Shown: positions 6,010 through 14,407 of the stretch, piece by piece | How the letters are laid out: the number at the start of each line of letters is the position of its first letter | How positions within the stretch are numbered: position 1 is the first letter of the stretch | NCBI GenBank assembly: GCA_964586775.1 | Contig: CAZPJD010000213.1 | Span: 1 to 18,030, forward strand | Reading direction: 5' to 3' | DNA from: JADLEX01 sp964586775 | Lineage (GTDB): Bacteria; Lernaellota; Lernaellaia; JACKCT01 | Length of the DNA: 18,030 nt | Notes under the pieces: generated by a model | The model's input: the letters and a program-made list of their open reading frames with translations, nothing else | Databases searched by the model: none | What the model was told of the DNA's origin: nothing | Program-made: the position numbers and the translations under genes

Positions 6010-7960
6010 CGCGCGGGTGATGAACTTCTTCGAGCATCAGGATCGGGCGCGCAAAAAGACCGGGCGTCTGATCCTGCTGTTTGTCGTCGCGGTGCTGGGA
6101 ATGGCCATCGCGGTGCACGCGGTGGCTGTGGGCGTCGTCTATTCGGTCCAAGCGGAGACCGCGTCGAAGAACGCGCGTCTGCCCTCGCTGGATGAGCTTC
6201 TGCTCGACCCCGTGATCTTCGGTTCGGTCTTCGCGGGGCTCGTGCTCCTCATTGGTCTCGCGAGCCTCGTGCGCGTGCTGCAACTTCGCGGCGGCGGTTC
6301 GTCGATCGCAGCGATGCTGGGCGGGCGCAGTATCGATCCCGCCACGCGCGACCCCAACGAGCGCCGCCTCATGAACGTGATCGAAGAGATGTCGATCGCC
6401 TCGGGCGTGCCCATGCCCGACGTTTTCGTGATGGACGACGAGGGCTCGATCAACGCCTTCGCCGCGGGCTACGCCCCCGACAACGCCGCCGTCGCCGTCA
6501 CGCGCGGCACTCTCGAGCGCCTCTCGCGCGACGAGCTGCAGGGCGTGATGGCGCACGAGTTCTCGCACATCCTCAACGGCGACATGCGCATCAATATCCG
6601 GTTGATGGGCGTGCTCTTCGGCATCCTCGCGCTCACGGTGGTCGGGCGCATCCTTATTCGCGCGGGTTCGGGCGGGCGCTCGTCGCGCAGCAAGGGCACG
6701 CCCGCGCTGATGTTGGCCGGCCTCGCCCTGCTCATCATCGGATACCTCGGCGCGTTCATCGGACGCATCATCAAGGCGGCGGTCTCGCGACAGCGCGAAT
6801 ACCTGGCCGACGCCTCGGCGGTGCAGTTCACGCGCAACCCCGCGGGCATCGCGGGCGCGCTGAAGAAAATTGGCGGTATCACGGACGGCGCGATCATCAA
6901 CGCGCCCAAGGCCGAAGAAGCGAGCCATTTTTTCTTCGGCCAGGGCATCCGCTACTCGATGATGTCGGGGCTCTTCTCCACGCACCCGCAGATCGAGGAG
7001 CGCATCGCGCGCATCGATCCTTCGTTTAACCCCGAGCGGCCCGGCGCGTTTGATGTGCCCGCCGCCGCGCAGGGCGAATCGGAACTCGTGTCGGGGCTTG
7101 CGGGCACGGCTTTCACGCTTCCGGTGGCCGAGATCGTCAACGAGGATCCGGGAACGATCGTCACGCGCGTGGGATCGCTTGACGCGGCGAGCGCGGGCGT
7201 GGGCGAGGCGATCCACCGCGCGATTCCCGAAGACCTGCGCGACGCGGCGCGGACCGGCGAGGGCGCATGCGCCGTCGTCTTCGCGCTGCTTTTCGCGTCG
7301 GAGCCATCGATGCGCGCCGAACAGATCACGCTCGCGCGGCGCTTCGACGACGCGGTCGCCGCCAACGCGGCGCGGCTGTTCGAGGTGGTGCAGGATCTCG
7401 ATCCCCGCGCGCGCTTGCCGCTGGTCGAACTCGCCGCGCCGGCGCTGCGCGCTCTCGCGCCCGAGCGCGTCGCGGCGCTGGGGCCGACCGTCGAGGCGCT
7501 CGTCGCCGCCGACGGCCAGGTCACGCTCTTCGAGTGGTGCCTGCAATGGCTGATCGCGAAACGCGCGTCGCGGGGTTCGGTCCGGCCGACGCGCGTCGCA
7601 TTCGAAAACGCAAAGCCCCTCATCCCCGACATGACGGCGCTGCTGACGCAGCTCGCCCGCGCGGGGAACCCCGGCGATGCCGACGCGGCGCGCGCGGCGT
7701 TCGAGGCGGGGGTGGCGCGTTTCGAGGAGCTTTCCACGCCAAAACCAAAGTACGAGCACGCCGAGCGACCCGCGTGGGACCGCGTGGGGCGCGCGCTGGA
7801 CCGTCTCGCCCAGGCTTCGTTCGCAGTGCGCGGACGCTTTATCGACGCCGCCGCGCACACGGCCTTCGCCGACGAGCACGTGACGGTCAACGAGGCCGAT
7901 CTGCTGCGCGTCGTCGCCTCGGCGCTGGCGTGCCCGCTTCCGCCCTTCGTGAACGCCTGA
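6002..7960 (+). CDS. Membrane M48 metallopeptidase (HtpX-like) with long C-terminal extension
   Basis: The 652-residue integral membrane zinc peptidase has transmembrane helices at about 22-47, 72-92, 201-220 and 235-258. The zinc site is HEFSH (185-189), with the third ligand Glu266 in REYLADASA, all as in HtpX/Ste24-type M48 enzymes. The peptidase part ends near 340 with the STHPQIEERIARI block. Residues 341-652 form an Ala/Arg-rich, probably helical extension not present in HtpX (about 290 residues). HtpX-like enzymes degrade damaged membrane proteins, and partnership with LemA is a frequent gene arrangement. The start ATG at 6002 has an excellent RBS GGAGGG (5991-5996) and overlaps the end of the ATPase gene, so the two are co-translated. 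GC is high again, as in lemA. Confidence 0.92.
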   Translation: MPDARVMNFFEHQDRARKKTGRLILLFVVAVLGMAIAVHAVAVGVVYSVQAETASKNARLPSLDELLLDPVIFGSVFAGLVLLIGLASLVRVLQLRGGGSSIAAMLGGRSIDPATRDPNERRLMNVIEEMSIASGVPMPDVFVMDDEGSINAFAAGYAPDNAAVAVTRGTLERLSRDELQGVMAHEFSHILNGDMRINIRLMGVLFGILALTVVGRILIRAGSGGRSSRSKGTPALMLAGLALLIIGYLGAFIGRIIKAAVSRQREYLADASAVQFTRNPAGIAGALKKIGGITDGAIINAPKAEEASHFFFGQGIRYSMMSGLFSTHPQIEERIARIDPSFNPERPGAFDVPAAAQGESELVSGLAGTAFTLPVAEIVNEDPGTIVTRVGSLDAASAGVGEAIHRAIPEDLRDAARTGEGACAVVFALLFASEPSMRAEQITLARRFDDAVAANAARLFEVVQDLDPRARLPLVELAAPALRALAPERVAALGPTVEALVAADGQVTLFEWCLQWLIAKRASRGSVRPTRVAFENAKPLIPDMTALLTQLARAGNPGDADAARAAFEAGVARFEELSTPKPKYEHAERPAWDRVGRALDRLAQASFAVRGRFIDAAAHTAFADEHVTVNEADLLRVVASALACPLPPFVNA

Positions 7961-7962
7961 CG

Positions 7963-7992
7963 TGTGGCACAGCCGAGGGCGGCTGTGCCACA
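7963..7992. repeat. Perfect 13-bp inverted repeat between convergent genes
   Basis: TGTGGCACAGCCG (7963-7975) pairs perfectly with CGGCTGTGCCACA (7980-7992) around the loop AGGG. It sits between the convergent M48 and glutamate dehydrogenase genes, but no U-tract follows on either strand. It may terminate both transcripts only weakly. From memory, closely similar GTGGCACAGCC palindromes recur many times in some uncultured bacterial genomes, so a dispersed REP-like element is the more interesting reading. Confidence 0.75.
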
Positions 7993-8012
7993 TCACTACA
8001 CCGCGGTCGCCG

Positions 8013-9271
<1,259 letters not shown>

Positions 9272-9275
<4 letters not shown>

Positions 9276-10183
9276 GGCACTACCCCATTCGCATTGGAAT
9301 CCGAACCCTCTACCACGGCGGGCGCGGCATTTCCACCGGCGGTTACGTCGAGGGCTCCGACCTTCTCCCGACATCGCCGCGCCTCCTCGGCACGCGCGGG
9401 ATCGGCCGCGATCGCGTCGATCGTTTGCTTCAGATCGAGCTCGGCCTTGCGCTCCATGCGCCGCGACACGAACGAGGCGAGCTCCGCTCCGGCGGCGTCG
9501 AGGAAACCCGAGCGTTCGCGCGCGAGTGCGAGCAGGCCCTCGAAGACGCGGTCGTCCACGGCGCGAAAGCGGATCGTCAGGTCGCGCAGCACGTCGTCGC
9601 GAACGATCGGCGGACGCCGAAGCAGATCGCCGATCTCGCGAAACGGCGCGTCGGCGTCCTCGTGATAACGCACCGCGTATTCGCGCCGGTCGATCGCACG
9701 GGCGAGGGCGAGTCGGTGCGCGGCCCACGCGATCGATTCGTCGAGGCGCGCGAGGTCGTCTTCGCTTTCTCCGCGATCCCGCGCCCAGGCGGTCACCGCG
9801 CGCGCGGCGTCCTCGCGGCCGGCGCGCATCGCCTCGTCCACCCACGTTGCGGCGTAGGCCGCAACCGTCGCCTGTTCCGCCGAGGATCCAATCCGCTCAT
9901 CCGCGATCCGAATCGCGTCATCCGCACGCCCCTGACGCGCCAGCGCGCCGACCGCGAGCGGCCACAGGATCCGCGTCTCGCGCAGGTCCGCGTCGCCGGA
10001 TCGTCGGTACGCGTGGACGAGGCAGGCATCCCGATCGTCGCCGCCGAGTTTCGCGCAAAGCGCGACGAGTTCGGAGGTCGGTGCGAAGGCCGGGCTCGCG
10101 CGCAGCGCCGCGACAAAGGCCAGCGCGAGGCCGCAGATGGCGGCGATCAACACGCTTCGCGCGAATGGGCCGAATAGATTCAC
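9272..10183 (-). CDS. Membrane-anchored helical protein of unknown function
   Basis: The 303-residue product starts with GTG at 10183. The choice rests on GGGGG 6 bases upstream and on a GTGA overlap with the stop of the SGNH hydrolase gene (10180-10182). Residues about 9-30 form a single hydrophobic helix, probably an N-terminal anchor; the rest is Ala/Arg/Asp-rich and predicted mostly helical. The pattern of paired helices (LAVGALARQGRADDAIRIADERI) resembles TPR-like solenoids, but no clear repeat register can be assigned. No catalytic motif is seen. It is translationally coupled to both neighbours, the upstream membrane SGNH hydrolase and the downstream glutamate dehydrogenase. A periplasmic scaffold working with the SGNH protein is the more natural guess. 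I do not recognise the family. Confidence 0.72.
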
Positions 10184-11916
10184 GGCGCACCCCCGACGAG
10201 CAGCCCGCGCAATTCGAGTTCGCGCGCGAGCCCCGCGCCCAGGCACCGGCCGCCCTCGGCCGTCAGATGCACCGTGTCGAAGACGAGCGCGTCGATCGGC
10301 CCGCACGCCGCGAGGATCGGCTGCGCGTCGATGTAGGGTACGCCGCGCTGGGTCGCCACGCGCCGCATCACCGCCTTGTAATCGTCGATGTCGATACGCA
10401 CGCCCTCGCCGACGAACACAGGACGCACCCCGGCCCGCGCGCATTCGTCGGCGAACTCGCCCAGGTTGCGCGCAAAATCGGCCAACGGCACGGCGGGCAC
10501 GGCGGGCACGAGCGACGCGAGCGCGGGTTGCGCGCCGCGCAGGGCGAACACCCGCGCGGCGAGAAGACGGTAGAGCGTCGAACGCATGAGCACGCGCGTG
10601 ACGGCGACGCGCCGCGACGACGCGGAACCGCCTTCGTGCCCGAACACGCGCACATCCTCCTCGGCGTCGCGTTCGAACGCGCCCTCGCGCGCGAGGTCGT
10701 AGATCTGACGCTGCGTGAGCGGGCCGTGACCGTAGGTGGCGTCGTTGGCCCCCGCGTAGAGCACGATCAGGTCGGGGCGAAGCGGCAGCACCTTCGCGCG
10801 TAGATTGAGCAGCATGCCGAGCGTGGTGGTGCCCTGAATGCCCGCGTTGATGACCTCGACGGGACGCGCGGCGTTCGCCTCGTTCAGCCGGTGCTCCATC
10901 ACGCGCGTCCACACGTCCTCGATGTTGTCGAGGTGCATGCACGCGGTGGTCGACGAGCCCTGCACGATAACGCGCACGGTGCCCGGCGTTTTCTCGGCGC
11001 TCGGCTTGCCCGCGCGAAAGAACCCCGTTTCGATCCACCACCCCGCCGGATCGCCGTCGTTGTTGAAGAACCCCGGCGGCACCACGCGCTCGCCCGCCGG
11101 ACGGCTCGCCACCCGCGCGGCGGGGTCGGGCGCGGATTCGGGCAGCAGGATCTTCATCGGCGCGAGCGCGAGATCGACCGCGGCGAGGCCCGCGATCACG
11201 GTGGCGATCATCGCGGCGTGAAACGCGCGCACGTTTCCCTGCCGCCACTGCAGGCCGCGCGCGTGGAGAATCCCCCAAGCGGCGAAGAGTGCGACGAACG
11301 CGAGACCGGCGCCGTCCCGCCGGAGCGGATTCGCCAGAAAAGCCGCCCAGCACGCCAGCGATGAGGCGGCGAGCATGGCGAATTCGTCGCGAAGGATCTC
11401 GGCCAAAGGATCTCTCCGCGCAGCCGCGGTGACGAGTGCGACCACGAGCGCCGCGACGAGCGCTTGCCCAGAGAGGGCGGTCGGCCCGGAGGCCATGGTG
11501 AAGAGGAAGACGATTCCCGCGACGGACGCGACGCAAAGAGCCCACGCCCAAGCGCCGAGGTTTCGCTTCGCGGCGAGCAGCAGATCCGCGAGTCCGACCG
11601 CCGCCGCCGCCGCCATGGCGGCGGGATCGCCCCAGAGCGCAGCGACAACATAAAGACACGCCGCTCCCACGTGCGCCGAGGTGCGCGGAAGCCGGAGCAC
11701 ATCCGCGAGCATGACGAGCCCCGCGTGCCAGAGCGCCGCGACCGCGATCGTCGAAATCGGCAGCGCATCGCGCAGCGCCCCCGCGACGAACCCCCGCGCG
11801 TCGGCGGGAACGAGCCACGTCGATGCCGCAAGCCCCGCCGCCCAAGTCAACGCAACGACCGCGGGCACGGCGAGCGCGCGGGGATCGAAGCGGGCGGATT
11901 CGGCGGGCGGCGACAT
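10180..11916 (-). CDS. Polytopic membrane protein with C-terminal SGNH/GDSL hydrolase domain
   Basis: The first 255 or so residues of this 578-residue protein hold about seven or eight hydrophobic helices. The C-terminal domain (about 312-578) is an SGNH esterase or acyltransferase. Block I is VIVQGSSTT (nucleophile Ser321 or Ser322), block II lies in INAGIQGTTT (Gly359), block III is GAND (389-392) and block V is DTVH (547-550, catalytic Asp/His). The catalytic set is complete. Such proteins trim or transfer acyl groups on envelope polysaccharides or lipids; the substrate cannot be read from the sequence. The ATG at 11916 is preferred over a TTG at 11967. It has no RBS, and a promoter candidate lies so close that the mRNA may be leaderless. 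The stop overlaps the next gene's GTG. Confidence 0.85.
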   Translation of the reverse strand: MSPPAESARFDPRALAVPAVVALTWAAGLAASTWLVPADARGFVAGALRDALPISTIAVAALWHAGLVMLADVLRLPRTSAHVGAACLYVVAALWGDPAAMAAAAAVGLADLLLAAKRNLGAWAWALCVASVAGIVFLFTMASGPTALSGQALVAALVVALVTAAARRDPLAEILRDEFAMLAASSLACWAAFLANPLRRDGAGLAFVALFAAWGILHARGLQWRQGNVRAFHAAMIATVIAGLAAVDLALAPMKILLPESAPDPAARVASRPAGERVVPPGFFNNDGDPAGWWIETGFFRAGKPSAEKTPGTVRVIVQGSSTTACMHLDNIEDVWTRVMEHRLNEANAARPVEVINAGIQGTTTLGMLLNLRAKVLPLRPDLIVLYAGANDATYGHGPLTQRQIYDLAREGAFERDAEEDVRVFGHEGGSASSRRVAVTRVLMRSTLYRLLAARVFALRGAQPALASLVPAVPAVPLADFARNLGEFADECARAGVRPVFVGEGVRIDIDDYKAVMRRVATQRGVPYIDAQPILAACGPIDALVFDTVHLTAEGGRCLGAGLARELELRGLLVGGAP

Positions 11917-11922
11917 GCGCGC

Positions 11923-11951
11923 AAGATGGCACAGCGCGGGGGCGGCATCAA
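11923..11951 (-). promoter_or_regulatory. Candidate promoter of the SGNH-to-GDH operon
   Basis: On the minus strand TTGATG (complement of 11946-11951) and CATCTT (complement of 11923-11928) are 17 bases apart. Transcription would begin at or next to the ATG at 11916, which also lacks a Shine-Dalgarno sequence, consistent with a leaderless transcript. The hexamers are weak (4/6 and 3/6). Confidence 0.28.
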
Positions 11952-11976
11952 TTCGGGTCGTCGCCAAATTTCCCGC

Positions 11977-12005
11977 GCGACATCCGCCTTGTCCCGCGCT
12001 ATGAT
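11977..12005 (+). promoter_or_regulatory. Candidate promoter of the heparinase-like gene
   Basis: GCGACA (11977-11982) and TATGAT (12000-12005) are 17 bases apart, with the -10 matching consensus at 5 of 6 positions. This places the start site about 37 bases before the ATG at 12050. The same 133-bp divergent gap serves the leftward operon. Confidence 0.42.
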
Positions 12006-12039
12006 CGGCGCGGCCATTTCACGAGGACGAATTCGTTTT

Positions 12040-12044
12040 GGGAG
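12040..12044 (+). promoter_or_regulatory. RBS that decides the start of the heparinase-like gene
   Basis: GGGAG lies 5 bases before the ATG at 12050. It argues against the in-frame TTG at 12038, which would overlap the RBS itself and add four residues before the signal peptide. Confidence 0.65.
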
Positions 12045-12049
12045 TTCGC

Positions 12050-14407
12050 ATGTCGCGCGCGGTCTATTTCGTGGTGCTCGTCGTTTCGCTCGCGTCGCTC
12101 ACGGGCGTCGCCCACGCCCTGCCCGAGCCGACGGGTCCGTGGCATTCCGAGATCACCGAGTATCCGCGCCTGTTTTTCGGCCCCGGCGACGTGGACGAGC
12201 TGCGTGACCGCGTCGATCGCGAACCCTACACGACGCTCATGAACCGGGTGCGTTCCCGGGCCGCCGGCGGCTGGAGCCCGACGGTTCCCGACACCTACGA
12301 TGTGAACCGCGAAAACAGCAACGGCGACGTGGCCAAGTGCGCCGCTTTCACCGCGATCATCGACGAAAACGCCGCGATGGCCGACAAAGCCGCGGACATT
12401 CTCGAGGTGCTCGCGACGGATTTCGGCACGTGGAGCTACGAGCTGATCGACGACGACATCCACATCGCCGAGGCGATGCACGGCTACGTCGCGGCGTTCG
12501 ATTTCCTCGCGGGGTCGGGTTACATCGACGGCGAGCGGCTGGACACCATCGCCGCGCGGCTCGGCACGATGGTCGCGAACCTCTACGCCGACTACTGCGA
12601 TCAGCTCGCGTGGTGGGGCGAGTTTTCGCTCAGCAACCACCACATCAAGATCGACGGCGCGCTCGGCATGGCGGGCATGGTGCTCAACGAGCGCGACGAC
12701 TCGCTCAAGTGGGTCAGCTTCGCGGTGACCGAGGGCATGCATCGGCTCTACGACGTCATGCTCGCGGGCGACGGCGCCTACGGCGAGGGCCCGGGTTACG
12801 GCACCTACAGCGCCTTGCAGCACCTGCCCTTTATTCTCGCCTACGACCGGCTGGTGGGCGAAACTGATTCGCTTTATGAGCGGGATTTCTGCCTGCTCGG
12901 CCCGGACTGCACTTGGAGCGAGGTCGAGGTGGAAAATCCGCTCGACAACCCGCTGCTGCACGAGATGAGCCGCTGGTATGTGAACATCCGCATGCCCGAT
13001 GGCGCGTACGCCCCGGTCGATGACGCCAACATGTACGGCTACTTCAATGGTCTCGTGGCCGCGGCGTTCGGCGACGGCGTGCTTGCGTGGGAATGGCTTG
13101 AAAACGACAAATTTCCGCTCTACTCCAACTACATCAACGAACTTTCGCCGGAGTTCATCGCGTTTTTCGACGACGCCCTCGATCCCACGCCCCCCGATTA
13201 CACGCACGTCGTGAATCCCGATCGCGGATACGCGGTCTTCCGCACGGGGTGGGACGCGGACGACACCTGGGCGATGATGCTCGCCGAAAACGGCGGCGCG
13301 CGGCTCGGCGGCCTCGGCCACGAACAGGGCGACAACCTCTCGGTCACGCTCTTCGCGCGCGGGCGCTACCTGCTCATCGATCCCGGCTACATCGAATGGA
13401 GCGACCGGTGGGGCGTGGCCAAGGGCAACCACCACAACGTCCCCACGGTGAACACCGAAGGCCCTCCGTCGCCCATTTGGATGATCCTCGGCGGCACCGA
13501 CGCCTTCATCACCGACGCGCAGATCGACGGGGCCGTTTCGTTCGCGCGCGGCGCAAGCTCGTGGTACGGCGCGAAATTCGATCGCATGACGTTCTTCGCC
13601 GAAAACGATTTCGTCGTCGTGCTCGACCGCATGACGCACGTGCTGCCGCGCACCTTTGGCGTGCTGTGGAACGGCGTGGGCGGCGGCGACACCGGCGACC
13701 CCTACACATTGCTCGCCAACGGCGCTCGATGGGAGCCGGACGGCGCGGGCGTCGAGGTGCGCGTGGCGGGCGACAAGGGATCGCTCGTCGTGACCGACCG
13801 CGAAAACGAACACGGCTGGACATGGAGCCAGACGCAAACGCACCGCACCCTCGACGTGCGCGCGCCCTACGCGGCCAACAGTGCGGCGTTCGTCAGCGTC
13901 GGGCTGCCGTATGTGCCGAGCGTCGAAGACCCGCGCGAATACTCGCAAATCGCGGTCGATGGGGCGGCGGCGGTGCGCGTGGCGGGCGACATGGCGGTCT
14001 TCGCCCTCGCGCAGCCAAACGTCGCGACGCGTTCGTTCACCAAGGCGCAGACGGGCTCGCTCGCGCTGACGACCAACGCGCGCTTCGCGTTCATGCAGAT
14101 CGCGCCGACCGCCAAGAGCGGCGGCGTTTTCATCGACGCGAAGACGGTGATGACGCTGGGCGCGCACGAGTTCGCGACCGACGGAGGGCGTGTCTTCGCC
14201 GAATGGAACGGGGCGCGCTGGACGTTCCGCTTCGGCGACGCGGGCGGCGCGCTCACCTGGAATCGCGGCGGCACCGTGACGGGCTCGGGCGGCGGCGTGA
14301 GCGCCGTCGCCACGCCGACGGGCACGCGTATCACCGCGATCGGCGCGGGGTGGATCACGATCGACACCACGCCGCGTTTTGACATCGCCGCGCCGCGCGG
14401 GCGTTAG
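12050..14407 (+). CDS. Secreted heparinase II/III-like polysaccharide lyase
   Basis: The 785-residue protein carries a signal peptide (MSRAVYFVVLVVSLASLTGV) with a likely cut after AHA (about 23). The mature N-terminal part begins YPRLFFGPGDVDELRDRV, typical of alginate-lyase/heparinase alpha-toroids. Candidate active-site residues are NHH (196-198) and Tyr250 in GEGPGYGTYS, matching the His and Tyr positions of heparinase II. The beta-sandwich heparinase II/III domain follows (about 390-560): DRGYAVFRTGW, then GLGHEQGDNLS (His424) and LLIDPGYIEW, then NHHNVP (460-465). Family members break uronic-acid polysaccharides by beta-elimination; the exact polymer is unknown. No neighbouring sugar transporter or sulfatase is present, so it may act on an environmental or own-envelope polymer. 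The stop overlaps the convergent gene's stop by 4 bp. Confidence 0.85.
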   Translation: MSRAVYFVVLVVSLASLTGVAHALPEPTGPWHSEITEYPRLFFGPGDVDELRDRVDREPYTTLMNRVRSRAAGGWSPTVPDTYDVNRENSNGDVAKCAAFTAIIDENAAMADKAADILEVLATDFGTWSYELIDDDIHIAEAMHGYVAAFDFLAGSGYIDGERLDTIAARLGTMVANLYADYCDQLAWWGEFSLSNHHIKIDGALGMAGMVLNERDDSLKWVSFAVTEGMHRLYDVMLAGDGAYGEGPGYGTYSALQHLPFILAYDRLVGETDSLYERDFCLLGPDCTWSEVEVENPLDNPLLHEMSRWYVNIRMPDGAYAPVDDANMYGYFNGLVAAAFGDGVLAWEWLENDKFPLYSNYINELSPEFIAFFDDALDPTPPDYTHVVNPDRGYAVFRTGWDADDTWAMMLAENGGARLGGLGHEQGDNLSVTLFARGRYLLIDPGYIEWSDRWGVAKGNHHNVPTVNTEGPPSPIWMILGGTDAFITDAQIDGAVSFARGASSWYGAKFDRMTFFAENDFVVVLDRMTHVLPRTFGVLWNGVGGGDTGDPYTLLANGARWEPDGAGVEVRVAGDKGSLVVTDRENEHGWTWSQTQTHRTLDVRAPYAANSAAFVSVGLPYVPSVEDPREYSQIAVDGAAAVRVAGDMAVFALAQPNVATRSFTKAQTGSLALTTNARFAFMQIAPTAKSGGVFIDAKTVMTLGAHEFATDGGRVFAEWNGARWTFRFGDAGGALTWNRGGTVTGSGGGVSAVATPTGTRITAIGAGWITIDTTPRFDIAAPRGR

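Noticed and set aside
9276..9845. Upstream extension of the glutamate dehydrogenase frame
   Set aside because: Low-complexity Arg-rich sequence lying over the preceding gene; family length and the ATGA overlap support the start at 9275.
13249..14382. 377-codon frame inside the heparinase-like gene
   Set aside because: Arg/Gly/His-rich shadow frame; the real frame carries the conserved lyase motifs.
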